A stretch of 64,000 nucleotides of DNA, taken from assembly GCA_029207755.1 (NCBI GenBank), contig JARCOQ010000006.1, forward strand, positions 3,574,846 through 3,638,845. Direction: 5' to 3'. Every line of letters starts with the position of its first letter. The stretch's first letter is position 1. Below, one piece after another: positions 38,701-52,423 of this stretch. This DNA is from Chamaea fasciata. Taxonomy: Eukaryota > Chordata > Aves > Passeriformes > Sylviidae. Made by a program: the position numbers and the translations under genes. Under the pieces are notes generated by a model. That model had not been told where the DNA came from and did not search any database. It saw only the letters and a program-made list of their open reading frames with translations.

Positions 38701-41447
38701 TATGCCACTGCAAATTAGACAAAATACAATTATTATCTGGATTGCAATTTTATTATTGAAATAAATACATAATTGATCTCTTCCTGGGGTTTTTTGTTTT
38801 AGAAAAAGATAATATATTAAAGTTACAGTGAAGAAAGCAGGCAAAGTGCTAAGACTTAGGGCACTGCTTGCTACACCACACACGATCAGGATGCAGCCAC
38901 AGCTGCCCTTGTGCCCAACAAGGAGACTTTTTACTCTGGGCCCAGACTCCTGACCCTACAGCAACTAGTGTTAAACAGTGTTATGTACTGGCAGTTAAAG
39001 CCTGCTCTCTTTCAGTTTGTTTGGACAACCCTAAATGAATGACCCCTGAGACATCTGCTCTTTGCCACTGAACATCGTGATCCAAAATCTATTCAGTGCA
39101 CACGAGTGGATCTAATGTTGCCTTCCAGGAGAAGAGTTAATAAAGCAACTCAGAAAAACACATTTTCAGATAAGATGCTGACCACAAAGGAAAAGAGAAT
39201 TCTGCCATTGTTCAGTTGTTTACCCCATACCAACATTTTTCTCCCTTGCTTCTCTCTGTCATTCTTGCTTCTGTTGTGGTTTTCACCTTTTATTTTGCTT
39301 TCATCTTCTTCCTTCCCCCTATAACTTTTTACTCACAGAAAGTGAGTCCTCTTCCAGTCACCCCTTACAATCACACATCTAAAGGTACTGGTGTTAATTC
39401 TCAGACACTTATCAGTGCTTGTTGCTGCTCATGTTAAGTCTGTGGTACTTACCCATACAAATGCTGCTGCAGCTCCTCAGAGTGATCTTACTTGGTTTTC
39501 ACCTTTTTTAAAATTTTCTCTGTGTCCTGTAAGAGGTTTTCCTCTATCAGTATGAGCACTTCCCAAACTTCTCTTGGAGAGGGCCAGATTCCAACAACTT
39601 TGTTGTGGGCACTCCAGGAGTCATCCCCCTGTAACCAAGGAGACCTCTTAAGAATTAAAAGATTACTCAGAAAGCTCATCTTACCAAGGCAACTTTATCT
39701 GTTCTTCAGCACTTGAGAGTTTATTTTGGCTGTCATGTGTTGGCTTGTTTAGATTTAGCAAACTTGTTCTGGAGAGTTCATTTAATTTTCCAAGTTCAAT
39801 TTATTCTAAATATTTTGCAGATACCCTGTCCCTACCAAAGGCTGCATTTCACAGAATGATTGTGACTGGATTATCTTCCTTTAGTACAAGGGCTGCCTCT
39901 CCTTTTGCAAAGCACCTCTGCAAGTGTTATCTTGCTTTTGAGCCTCAGGGACCAGCTTCTCTTTCCAAGAGAGGAACAAGTTAACACTCAAAATGTTCTC
40001 AAGGTCATACCCAGTTCTGCATAGCTTCACTTTGAAACAGGTATGAAGGAATCCCACATTGATAAGCAAACTTGGATAATCACTGTTTTATCTGATCCCA
40101 TATGTAAAAGCCAGGTTTTATGATGCTCATGGAAGAGAGTAATTTGGTGATATTCATATTATAGTGACACCTGGATTACTCACAGGCAGAGGCAGAAATT
40201 CTTTCCAAAACAACTGGCATTGCTGGAAAATACAGGCAAATATTTACATAAAGAGACTTTTTTCAGGTCACCTGAACCTGTAGCAAATATACACTTCTGA
40301 AAAAAATAACCGCAAAGACTTTTAAAGACACCTGGCACATTTATTGCAAACTGCAGCAGTATGCTGAGTGATACTCACATGTGTAGCTGGATCAAGGGCC
40401 ATTCCTGCTACCCACAGGTTAGGGAAGGGCTCTCAGTAATTCCAGTACCACTCCCAAGCCAGAATACATACTTCAATAACAATGAAACTCCAGTTATGTT
40501 GAATCTGCAAATTTCCAAGAATTATATATAATTTTAGCTCAGGATAATGGACATATTATGTGGAATTTTTTTTTTCTGGTTTTCAGTGTGCTTTTCATTT
40601 AAGCCGGTAATGTATATTAGAGCTGAAATAGCAGATTTCAAGTGTTGAATGAGCATCCTTGTTATAGGTCACATTAAAAAAAAATTAAAAATAAAAAAGA
40701 GGGAGAGAGATATGGTCACCACAGTGCCTATCAGCCAAGTAGCTGCACTGTCAACATGCTATTGGAAAGTCAGAAAATGGCCTATGAGAGGGAGGCCCTC
40801 TGCTTTCCTTTTTGTCCCATCTCCTGTAAGATGATCTTTTAGCTGTGTTCAGACACTGAGTGTCACAATGACTGTAGCAGCCAGACAATCCAACACCTGC
40901 AGTGAGATTAATCATCTGAGTTCATTAATGCATTCACTCCTTCTTGATAGCGTTGCTCATTTGCACGGCCCCTGCATGTACCCAGGAACTGGCACTACAA
41001 AGAAAAAGCCTCTCTCTTGAGGAAATGAGTCTCATCTGATTTATGCTCTAAAGGAGGACTTGAGAGGTAGGAAGCAGTCTCAGGCTTTGCAATGATGTCT
41101 TCAGGGTTAACTTACATCATCTGGGGCCTTTGGAGGGTCAACACCATGCTCAAATGTTGTTAGGTACCTTAACTTCCACAGGTGTCATCTGGCTGTCACC
41201 ATCTCTCATCCGCAAGAGGTGAAAGGGTTATAAAGAAGGAGAAGAGAGAGAACCTGGAGAACTTCCCTGTTGCAAGAACTGCATGAAGGCAGATGAGAAG
41301 GATTAGGTGCCAAACAGCTCAGCTAAGTCAGGCCAGTGTCCTGCCCCTCCTGTGCAGGGCTGCTTTGATCATCTTTGCATTCATGGGTCTTTTCACTGAG
41401 CCTTGTGACAGATAGATGAAGGTGGAAGTACCAGTTAAATCACTTCA
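35749..41447. other. noncoding stretch, no gene seen
   Basis: Unique DNA. Overlapping sense and antisense frames at 36927-37230 (99 and 91 codons) are unrecognisable. No interspersed repeat, RNA gene or CpG-rich promoter identified. Confidence 0.6.
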
Positions 41448-41912
41448 GGAATAAAGTCACAGATGTTACACAGCAACTTAGATTGGAAAGGACCTCTGCA
41501 TCCAGTCCAACATCCTGAACAGTTCAAAGTTAGATCAAGGGCCTGGCCACCCTGAGTCTTGAATTCCCAGCAGTTCCACAGACTCTCAGGGACACATTCA
41601 AGGGTGATTTGGATTTTTTTCTCATATATCCATCAATTTCCTGTTGTAGCATTAGACCATTGTGCACTTCTGAGAAGAGCCTGGCTCCTTCTCCTTAGAG
41701 CCCTTCATCAATGAGGAGCCACATTCCCCCACTGCCCCCCTCAGCTTTCCCTTCTCCAGCATGGACAATCCCAGAGACTCATCTCTCCTCACACATCATG
41801 TACCCAAACTCCCCAAAAGTCTCAGAGACCATCGGCTGAACTTGTTTGACTTCCTTATCCCTCCCTTGAATAGGAGAGCCCCAAATTTATCCAGACTGGG
41901 ATACTGTTAAGA
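41448..41912 (-). mobile_element. CR1 LINE 3' fragment
   Basis: The plus strand reads the antisense of the CR1 3' end. It begins with a degenerate tcacagatgttacacagcaa, then TTGGAAAGGACCTCTGCATC and CAGTCCAACATCC. It goes on through the CTGAGAAGAGCCTGGCTCCT word near 41670 to an 'agactgggatactgt' word near 41905 (in fresh copies, 'aactggacacagtact'). The order and spacing match the usual avian CR1 3' part, which covers the end of ORF2 and the short 3' UTR. The copy is 5'-truncated, as is normal for CR1, and well diverged. Its 3' end points to lower coordinates. Confidence 0.87.
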
Positions 41913-42599
41913 AGAATAAACCATATGATGGAAACCTGTGTTGATACTGACACCTGGGAGTTGTGTTGGTTTGCATAAGACACAAATGAGACTTCAGATG
42001 TCAAGGTGTTTATTCAAACCAGTCCCCTAAAACTTGTGAAGTTCTTCCATCCCTAAATAATAATAATACTTTCAAGATGTTTCTGTTCTCCTCCATCTGT
42101 TCTTATTTCCTTGGGAATTTGTTTTACGGAGAGAAAATGATGGTCTTTTTTTACTTTCTGTGAGCACCACTGACACATTGCTATGGAAACTGGAAGTTCA
42201 ATATTTTAGTGTTATAACTTCAGGGAAAACATGCAGGTACAACCAAGCCCATTCAAATTTATTTGCATAAGCTTTTCTTTAATTTATTGTTGTTTCTGGT
42301 TAACTGTGGGTTTGATCTGTACTAATACTGTTTTGCAGATGTTGGTCTGTTGACACATAATTTATCATGACTAAAACGTGGTTTTCCTCCAGTATGGTAA
42401 CTGCTTATTGGCTTTCACAGAAATTGATTTATCAGCTTCAGTTTGTGCAGATGGACCTAGACGTGTGCGTACCAGGTTGAGACTTGCTGAAGGCTGGGCA
42501 CAAGTGATGACAGTCTCAGGTTTTGGTTGTGCCATCTGAAATAATAAACTAACTCAGAAGATCCTGAAAATCCTGCCTACCACGTGACCTAATTGTTAG
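41913..42599. other. unique spacer between two CR1 fragments
   Basis: About 690 bp of A+T-rich DNA with no recognised feature, lying between the truncated 5' sides of two oppositely oriented CR1 copies. Confidence 0.6.
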
Positions 42600-42945
42600 G
42601 AAACTACCTGAAAGGGAGAAGGATGGAGATTGGTCTCTTCTTCCAGGTAATCAGTGATAGGGCAAGAGGAAAACACCCCAAGTAGTACCAGGGGTGGTTT
42701 AGGTCCAATATTGGGAAAAGATTCTTCACTGAAAGCATGGTCTGAGTTTGGGACAGGCTGCCCAGGGAAGTGGTAGAGTTACTGTCCTTTGAAGAGTTCA
42801 ACACCATGTAGATATGGAGTCATAGAATCACAGATATGGTATGGTGCTTAGGGACACGGTTCAGGGGTGAACCTGTCGGTGCTGTGTTAGTGGTTGGACT
42901 CGATGATCTTACAGGTCTTTTCCTCTATGATTCCATGATTAACTG
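42600..42945 (+). mobile_element. CR1 LINE 3' end
   Basis: Sense-strand CR1 3' end. AACTACCTGAAAGGGAGAAG at the start is followed by the TTGGTCTCTTC word and GGACAGGCTGCCCAGGGAAG near 42751. TGGTTGGACTCGATGATCTT is at 42891-42910. The copy ends with TCTATGATTCCATGATT, the degenerate octamer-like 3' terminus. This is one of the clearest avian signatures in the window. A 14-bp block at 42818-42831 interrupts the match and is flanked by AGATATGG on both sides. Confidence 0.93.
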
Positions 42946-43589
42946 CCCATGACTGGTAGTTAAAGACTCTCTGGACAAAGATCACCTGGGCACTCACCCT
43001 GCTGACCAGTCACATGGAAATTATGACAAAAGTGCTGTCTGTATTCACAGTAGGAGCAACCTGATACATCTTAAATGCTTTTTCTCACTAAAATCAAGCA
43101 AGCTTTTTAAACAAAATACACTCAGTTTCTCTGGTGTGTGCACAATAAACCAAGAGACAGACCACAGGGACCTCACCTGTGGGAACAGCTCCTGCAGTTA
43201 CATCTCAAAGCACGCGGTTACCCTTAACCCATCTGATGTACATGTGCTCCTGTAAGTGATAATTCCGAATTAGATCTTTTTCAAAATATTGAGTGCTTGT
43301 TAACACTGAATTTACATCACTTCACTGTTACAGTGTCAGTTGTCACAGAGTTATCAAACATCAGTTTTCCTAACCACCTTAAAAAACATAATCTGCTTTC
43401 AAGGACACTCAATGCCAAAACATTGTTGCTATCTAGTCAGCAAGCATTTCAAATTGTATATTAATGTGTTGCAGGGTTAATTATGCTCATTACACCATTA
43501 GCAAATCTTACGCCTTCTCTCACATGTGCATTTCTGCTGTGCAGAACACTTGTGCTTATTACACAAACCTCCTGAGCTGTTATCAAGGC
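42946..43589. other. noncoding stretch, no gene seen
   Basis: A+T-rich. The block 43250-43560 is rich in ATTA/TAAT words and looks like possible conserved noncoding DNA. That is an impression only. Confidence 0.5.
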
Positions 43590-43612
43590 TGTCAGCAGGG
43601 CTCCTGCTGACA
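43590..43612. repeat. GC-rich perfect hairpin (10-bp stem, 3-nt loop)
   Basis: TGTCAGCAGG, loop GCT, CCTGCTGACA. All ten pairs match and six are G-C, so it is more stable than the AT hairpins elsewhere in the window. The stem does not extend into a convincing pre-microRNA arm. It is more likely a local hairpin. Confidence 0.85.
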
Positions 43613-46600
43613 CCATCACTCCTTACTTTTTTTCCAGGTGAGAGCAGCAGTTGCTTTGTCTTCCTCAGGGAGATTGCAGGTTTGGCTGGTCTTATGCCAA
43701 GAGAGAAGGAAAAAGCGAAGGGAGAAAGGTCTGCTCCCTAAGAGATGCAGGTGATGAGCTGGAGGTGTTTGTCCTCTACTGAGGAGGCGCATTGTGGTGG
43801 AAAGTCCTGACTCCTTTTAGAGCATATGCATTCTCCATTTATTTATACATAATTCATACTGCTCAGCTGAAGAAATCTGGGAGTGACTATCCATTATGTA
43901 AACCATTTCTCAAAAATACCATTTGTTATGTGAAAAGTAAAAAAAGACTGATGGCAGCAGCTGTGAAATAGAATCTGTGTTGCAATTAATTATTTAGACC
44001 AAAAACAAATCTTCGGGGTGGAAGAGGACATTTGTCTTACTTTAAATCTTTTTGTCATCCATGAGTGTAGTTTAAGGGGAGAAGTAAGCTAAAGCCAAGA
44101 AGTGATTGAATGCAAATATTTCCTTTTTAATAAACATCATAATCCAATCCAGAAAATGGTACTAATTCAATCCACCATGAAACAAACTGGAGAAACAAGG
44201 CAGCACGTTGTGTCAGGGCAGATGAGTGAGGTTATACTCCCTGTAATAAGATAAATGTTATCCACTGAAAATGTAAAACTGTGAGTGCTCATTTTCTTGC
44301 ATTTCTAGCTGCTACATATTGTTGATTTAGAAAGGGTCACAATGGCAGGAATCCAGCTAACATCAGTCTTAAACCCTTACACTAGAAAAAGTTACTGTGC
44401 ATGTAGAAATCTGTCCATTGGGAGGCAGATGATAATATTTAAAAAACAGCAATTAATCATGCAAAAAAAAATGATTCATCTATATCATACACTCAATTAA
44501 ATGGGAAAATTACCCCAAGGACATTTTAAATATTAAAAAGAACCTTTTGCATTAATACTAGGGGAAAATTATGACTTTGCCATTCATTACAGTCTATGTG
44601 CTCATGAGGTTACACTGACAATATAGGGAGGTTTGGGTTTTCTTTGCATTCCAGGCTACTCAAAAATATAATAACTATTAAGCATCATTCTTTTCAACAA
44701 GGAGTCCCTCAGAACATCAGCTTGTGCATTGTAACTCATGAGGAGCACACAAGAGCCCCCAGCTTGCTGACAAATGTAGTCAGAGATCAGAGGTCTGCAA
44801 GCTCTGAATTCCAAAAGGGTTTGTAGGTTCTAAGGGCAGCTGGGATTAAGTGGACTAGAAAACCGTTTTTAAAATTCAGGTTAGTTTAAAAATTTAGGCT
44901 GTGAAGAATACACAGTTCAGATGAACTGTGTAGAGTTTGGAGTCTATCAGTCAGGATTAATGTTTTTTGCAAAATGTTGTTGTCTCTCTCCTATGTAGAT
45001 TGTAGTACTGTGTAGGCTGCAATAAAGTTTGCACTAGTGGCCATCAATTAATTCCAAAGACCACTTACTTATACAGATCTTGCTTACCTAAAATGATTTT
45101 TATTTTTAAATTCAAAATTATTAATTGTGTGTAGATGTTGAAGCTGAAAATGTATTTCTCACCCTGGTTATTCCAACCATGTACTTCTGTATTAACATAT
45201 TAAAAATTCTCACAAACCTTGCCTAAAGACTGAGAGCTAAAAACTTGGTTTGTCAAATTTGCAGCCTTACTTTAAAACAAAAGCTCTTTCATTTTGAAGT
45301 GCCAAAAATATTCCTGTTTGTTTTAAGAATTACTTTGCCTTTGTTGCTGTTCTCAGCCATACCGATAAGGGGGAATGAGGGAAAATGATGACTTGTCAGT
45401 ACAGAACAAAATGCTGCCAGAAAAACAGAAAGTCTGTGCTCTGAGTACCACTTTTCAAATGAAAAATAAAAAATCAGGGAGATATAGGCAAATTGCTGCA
45501 TATCTACTGTATCTAAATTGCTATGTATCTACTCCCACAATCAGTCCTTATGACATAAATGTTCCTAGTGCTTTCAGTGACTCTCTTTCGAAGCTGTAAG
45601 ATATTACATATTTAGAGAAAATATGCAGAACCTTTCTCAAGTATGTGATTTCTAAAATCTAATCTATTTTCACCCAAGACATTTAAACCGCAAAACTTTT
45701 CTGTATAAAAAAGAAACACGTATAACCTCGTGCCAGTTTTTCTGCAGTTCACAAGAGCATGTTTCAGGGGTAGTACTAATTGTAGTAGAATTGACAGCAA
45801 CAGCAACATAAAACCTGTTGGTAACTTCAGATCTCTTGGAGGAAGTCCATTTGTATGTCAGAAACCCAGCAGTTACCCAGCCATAAGCTATGTTTATGTC
45901 ATCAAATACTTGCTGTCATTGTAGCTATTGATGTAATTTCAGGGCAGAAAGATTATTATTTGTCTACTAATAATGCAGATGAGTGGTCTCAAGCTTGAGA
46001 TCTGATGATACAATCTCCCTTGTTAAAACCGGGGGCTCCAGGTGCAGGATAAACTTTATAATGTGAATTTACAGCACGTGCAAATTAAAATACAAGTTTT
46101 ATAGAATAGGGTCATATTTTTCATTAGATCAACCTCTGTAGGTGGGAAAAAAGCCACAGGTTTTTGTATATAAATTCTTTTTTTACATCCAGAACAGGTT
46201 GGAATGTTCAAATGTAAATTCAGACTGAGAACAACTGCTCTGAATTTAATTAGAAGTGTTAACCAGTCAAATCAGATGAAATAAAATGTCATTGGTATCT
46301 ATAAAGTATAAGAAGACATGAAAGGCTGGTTTTCTTTGGAGAATAAAAGAGTCACACCATTTATTACTTACAGAACACTGAAAAGTTAGTGAGAGAAAGT
46401 GATACTAATATTCCAAGAAATCACTAACTTTCTAAGGTACATGACTTCACTACTCAGTAGGATTAGGAATTCCTAGAACTGAAAGGTCAGTGGAGAAGAG
46501 TCTTTTGAAAAGTGATGCTGGTAATAGATGTTTCTGTCCTTGGACTATTGTCTGTACGTCCCCCACTTACATTGGTCCTCAGTTAATTGAAGTGTGATAA

Positions 46601-49600
46601 AACAACATAAAACAAAGCTGATGGAATGCAGAAAAACGTCACTCTCTGGCATAGGTCAGTATTAGTATTTTCCTGGAAAGAATAGTCATGCTGTGGTTAT
46701 TTGTTGCCTTTTTTTCTGGCTTCAGAAAGGAGCGCAGGATCCCCACAAAGGCAGGATGTGAAAACCTGGCCAGGGAAAAAAAAACTGCCTCTTGTGCCTA
46801 TTCCCACCTCCTCTCGCCTGGCATCTATTTTGTTTACAAAATAACCCCAAACTTTAGAGTTGCTTAGGGAGCATATCTGCTCTTAAATTACTAGTCTGTA
46901 GTCCAACAAACTTCAGCATTTCTGTCTCTTATCTCTGTGTTCCCAGAGATCCAGCACCAGGATGAATCTTGCACACAGCGCTGTCCCATCCAGCCCTAGG
47001 GATGGGAACTGAGATAGCCCCAGGAGCTGGAAGGGGCTCAGCTGAGATGACTGGAGAGACAAAGGTGGTTAGGAACATTCTAAAGCACTCCTTTCCCGCG
47101 GTCTAGATGCAGCTGACCTGGCCAGCTCCTCCTTGTCTCTCACAGCCACACCTGAGTACATTTTTCAGCACAAAGGCTTCCTTATGCTCCTTCTGCAGTG
47201 CAGTTAAATAGACCTAGGTCTTATCCATGCTTCCTTTGAAAAAGAAGCTGACACACTATCTAGCTGATTCCTAGTGCATTATGGATCCTAGAGTTCCTAG
47301 AGTTCATGGGTCTACACAACATCTGACAGGGGATGTTCACTATTCATAAAACTTCTATTTGTTCTTCCTTAACTGATGCGTGGACATATGGGATAAAAAC
47401 CAATCTGGTTTTGATTCTAATCTGAGTCTCTCAATTGAGGTTTTCCTTGTTTTCATCATGGTTTCTTTTATCTGTTAAATCACAAGCCCTTGGTATGATC
47501 CTGATAGCTTTTCCTCTCTCACTTATATTCTGCCATTTTTATCAGTATGTGACTTCCTAAATAGAGCTGAGGATGTGAATGGAAAATATTCTTCCATGTC
47601 TAAGATTCCCCTAAGCTTTCTGCATAGAATATGACATTTCTCTCCTAAGTAAGTTTGCAAAATATCTCCATGTTGCCATAGCTCCGTGAAATATATAATT
47701 TTCTAATTTTATAATACTGAAGGTAGATGTGGAAGAGCTGAAGATATTTTAGGAACAGCTGAGATCAGCATAATGCTCCACCCAATCTCCTTTGTCTTAC
47801 AGGCCACAGAATCACAGCCACAAGCATCTTTAGCAAGCCCCAAACTCTTCAGGAGGGATATCTATCTCTGATTAAAGGCTCTGAGGGGTAGACTCCAGTG
47901 TGCACCTGGTAAATTTTCCCAGTGTTCACCCTCACTGCAAAAAATATTTCACATTTCTAATGGCATATTATTGAATTTTCATTTCGTGCTACTAATCATT
48001 ATATTACAGTATACACTCAGAAATTGTTGGAAGTTTTATTTTACCCTTTTTTGTATTTTATTGATGATTGCTGTTTTTCTAGTCAGTCTAGGATCAATTA
48101 ATGACATTCCCTGAAATATCCTCTGTTGTCTCTGCATTGACCAGTGTTATATTAAAGTACATTTAGACAAAAAGGTTAAAACCCTTTCATGTAATGCAAT
48201 TAGAGCAAACACACTTTTACATCCATCAGATATAAAATCCATTGCACAAAATCCATCACATGGTATGGATTTCAGATGAAAAAACTCAGATTTTGCTGTC
48301 TCTTGTGAGTCCAAGTATATCAGCTGAGAGAGATATTTGGAGTTCTATTGCAAACATAAGGCTAAAGTGTGTCCCCTGTCAAAAAGAAAGAGAAAGCTTC
48401 TGACTACAACCACAGGGAGGGAAGAGTTTCTCTGAAATCAGTGATAATTAGGACCAAAAAATTAACTCTGAGTCTTACCCAGTATCTGTTTTTAACACAT
48501 CACAGCCCAGCTTCTACCATTCTTGTTAGAATTAAATAATCCTGTTCACAGTTAATAGCCGTAGAAAAATTACCTAATAAAATGTATTTGTTTCTGTGCT
48601 AACAAGTAGCAGAAGAAGAAATATTTGGGTATGGAGAAGTACCCAAATGACAATATCAGAGTTATGGCAGATCCCTGTGCCATTCCAATTCTCTGCTGAA
48701 AGGCCAAAGTAACTATTTGAAGTGCTCAGATGGCAAGTAAGCTTTTACCAGCCTTTTTATTTTGGCCATTGATTAGAGCTATAAAACCTTTGATAAATTC
48801 CATGGAATGGGATGTTAGCCCTATTTGACTTTCTGATTTCAATTTTTATAGGTTGCTGCTGTGTTAAAAAGTAGCCATTATATTTATTGCTGAAAATAGA
48901 TAGGAGCCTGTAGTTGCCTTCCCACTTCGGTAGCTGGATTACAGATATAATTTTAATTTAAAGCTAAATAATACAAAATACGTTGCTCCACATGTTAGGC
49001 AGCATGGAGCCAATCCTGCTTGCAATCCCAGTTGTGGACCTGAAGGCATAGATTGCTGAGCAGACAGTAACCACATCTTCTCAGTCCTACTACTACTGCA
49101 GCAGTGTTAGGAAGCAGAGAACATATTTGCATAGAAAAATAAGCATTTTTTAATGTTTTCTTCAATCACAGTTGCTTCTGAGAACTAAATTCATTTAAGT
49201 GCAAGAGTAAAACAAGAATTTGAAATATTTTCTATCTTAAATAGCATACCATATTTTAAAGTGTAAAGTCTGACTCCTAAATGTTATAAGTCTTGTTTTT
49301 TTGTAATTTAGAATCAAGGAAGCAAAAATGGTCATTGAGCTGACCTTCTACATAAAACAGACCATTGGACGCCACTGATAATTTCTACAGCAAAGACATC
49401 TTTATGCAATTCTTAGAACATATTTTGAAAGGAATTGAAACAAGCAGAAGATTCAATTTATGGTGAGTTTTCTACCTCCATTAGCAAGTATTTAACTGGT
49501 TAATTGTGCATGATGAGAAAAACATTGGATTTTGCATTTTTGGTGCTTTAGCGTTTGACTATTGGATTGAAATCAGATTTACGGGAAGTTTTTTAACATT

Positions 49601-51837
49601 TGCTTTATAAACAGCAAAATGCAACCCTCATATGTATTATGGAGGTTTTGAATCCTACTAGACTGCAGCTGTGTAGCATCTCTTAGCTGAGAGGATATTT
49701 TAGTTTGCTTTCCATGTGACTTAGTTTAGCTTCCTTTTCTTTAGAAGGTTCCCCTCTCTGGCAGTTTCAGTTTGCTCTTTGGACAAGGCTACAAAATTGT
49801 TTCCAGGTCTGGGCTCGAATCTTCAAAGAACTATTCTGTAGAAATCAAGAAAATGTTCTTTTTTTGTTATTCATATCATTTTTGGTAACTTTTATTCCCC
49901 AACATCTCTCTGGAAGAACATATTGAAGTTATGTGCCATTAAGCTCAAGATCTTTTCACAACTGCCTCTTGAGCACAGTTTCTGAAATCTGAACTTGCCC
50001 TTCTCAATTTCAAGGTTTCTGACCTCTCTAAAAGCATGATAGAGCTTTTTTGGAGCCAGATTTTGTCGGGTTTTCTTTTTCCATTACGCTTATGCTAAAC
50101 ATACTAAAAGGCACAGAGACTGATGATTGACCTGGGATGCTCAAGAGTCCATAGCATTTCTCTCAGGTCAGTTTTAATGTTTGTCTGTTCAAAACCCACA
50201 GCTCAATAGAATAAATACACACCAAGGGCTCTTTGTTCCTAAGTCTTCTTTATTGTGCCTTTGTCCAGGGAAGGGCCTCTCTTAAGTGTCCCCTTGAAAA
50301 CATATTAATGATTCCACCACGATTTTGTTTGACCTTTTATTAAAGCTTTTCTCTGCTAAGCCAACAAATTCTAAAACTCCCTTGGGTGGATGTTCAGCAA
50401 AGGCTTAAGGACATCATGTCAAACCTGACAGCTCCTGATTCTCTCTCCGTAACATTTTGAGATAGCAATTAGAAAATTCTATCAGTAAAATGTTCTAAAC
50501 AAGGCTCCAGAGCACCATAAAACATCGGGGTTTTAAAAATAAAAGCAGCATTGGCGAGATCCAGTTTCCTAAAGGGCTGAACTAGCCTTGGAGGTGAACG
50601 TAGGGAAGAAGTAAGGACTTAACCTATTTCCTCTAAAAAAAGATCTTAAACTCCCTGTGAAGTCAATGGAAAGCATAGCTTGGATATCTCTGAATGTCAG
50701 GAGCAGCAGTATTAGTTTCCCTAAAACAATCATTGTTCCCTTCCACTGACTGTCCAGGAACTGGTAGCAATCTGTAGGAATTATAAAGAGTTACAACCCA
50801 GGATTTCCTATCCCTCTCCTGAGCAATAAATTCATGGGGAGCAAAGCCTTTAAAAGTTAGTAGCACTGACACCAGTTGCTCCCCAGTCCCCATGACCACA
50901 CAGTTTACACAAAGGTGAACAGAAATGCAGGTGGCATGGGAAGGGCTTCAACCAGCCCCAGGGATGCACCCAAACCACCACAGTGAATGCAGTGATGTGC
51001 TCTTTTCCTCTCCTGGGTCTCTAGTTATTTAACTGTGGGAATAGAAAAGTGCTCTCATTTGGGAAATGGCAGGAGAAAGAAATAAATTTAATCTGAAGTC
51101 CCATCAGTATTTTTTACAGCTGTATACTCTATAAAACTACAACTTTTTTTTTTTTTTCCATATAAATGTAATAAGACATCTTGCTGGTTTTACTGAATTT
51201 CTTTTTGTTAAAAACTGAAATTATTTGATCATAGAAGCACAAAGAGAAAGCCATTTGTGACATTGATTCTTGCCCTAGAAGCTAGAATACTTTTTCCTTA
51301 GGGAAAAAGGCAGATGTCTTTTCCCAATATAGTTCAGAATACCTTTATCAGTACATTTGGAATAATGGGGGTTTTGTTTCAACCCCTTGTAAGTGTGCAA
51401 GCAAGTGAAAAATCCGTCTGGACAGAGAAAACTCATAAACTCATGCATAAACTTATAAAACAGAAACAGGTTTGCTTAGATGATGGAATTTGGCAGCTTC
51501 GACATTCTTTCCTAAAGCACTACAAAATGGCAATAATTCAATAGGGTGGTAAATCAGAAATAGGATACTGTCCTATACATTGATTCTGTCCTGTGAAACT
51601 GCTGATACTCAAATATTTCAGGCTTCAGTGCTGTTAATTGCCATATGGCCTAAATACTGCTATAGACACAAAAAACACTGAACAGCTTAACACTGCATAG
51701 GGAAGGGGAAAATTCAAAAATATTTTTGTGTTCAAATAGGATGCTATTTTATTCTCATACCAGATCTGGTATCTCAACAGTTTTAGAAGCTTCTTTACTT
51801 TTCACCATTGTTGCGTCTGTAGGATCAACATGTCCTT
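43613..51837. other. noncoding stretch, no gene seen (about 8 kb)
   Basis: The longest feature-free block. A+T-rich, with open frames of at most 78 codons and only occasional short homopolymers (for example a T run at about 51143-51157). No interspersed repeat recognised. The lack of visible repeats over 8 kb is itself usual for avian intergenic or intronic DNA. Confidence 0.6.
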
Positions 51838-52267
51838 TAGGGATGGAGGGACTTCAGGAAGTCTCTAGACCAACCTCCTAGTCAAAGTTGGATCAGCCGT
51901 GAGGTCAGCTTAGAACTCTGTTAGTTTCAGCTTGAAAATTTCCAGGGAGTCTTTCCCCCTGCTCCATTATCCTCAGAGAGCAAAAGATTTTTACTTGTAC
52001 CTAGCCTGAATCTCTTTTTGCCTTAATCCCATTGTCTATCATGCTCCTGTGAGGCACCACTGTGAAGAGCCTGCGTCTGTCTTCTCTTCCCTGTAGCTAC
52101 AGGCAGGCTGCTGTCCAGTGCCCTGAAGTTCTCTCTTCTGGGGTCTGAAGGAGCCCAAGTCCCTCAGTCTCCCCTCCCAGGGCCTCATCCCCATTGCCAT
52201 ACTAATGATCTTCTGCTGAATTTGCTGCAGATTAGGGATGACTTGTTCTGGGAGGCCAAAGCTGGAT
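51838..52267 (-). mobile_element. CR1 LINE fragment, 3' part (split by LTR)
   Basis: Antisense CR1. It begins TTTAGGGATGGAGGGACTTC, then AGACCAACCTCC (for 'agtccaaccccc'). It runs through TGTGAAGAGCCTGCGTCTGT (for 'gagaagagcctggctcc') and the 'cccagtccctcagtc' and 'ctgctgaatttgctgcag' words to GGGAGGCCAAAGCTGGAT (for 'ggggcccagaactggac'). It stops abruptly at 52267, where an LTR starts, and resumes at 52548 (52542 counting the duplicated target). It is an old, diverged copy. Confidence 0.85.
52262..52267. repeat. target-site duplication, left copy (CTGGAT)
   Basis: CTGGAT abuts the LTR start at 52268. The other side has CTGCAT (52542-52547), a match at five of six positions. The target was CR1 sequence. 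Confidence 0.75.
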
Positions 52268-52423
52268 TGTCGCCCTGATTCTTTAGCCTTCTGATGATGT
52301 TGCTTACATATTTCTAGTGGAGTCTCTCACAAACGTAACATAAACAGGTAGATTGTTTTCATACCTCAGTGTGATGGACTGCTGAGCTGACCACTGGGGT
52401 CAGAAAGGTGTTCCTCTCATCTA

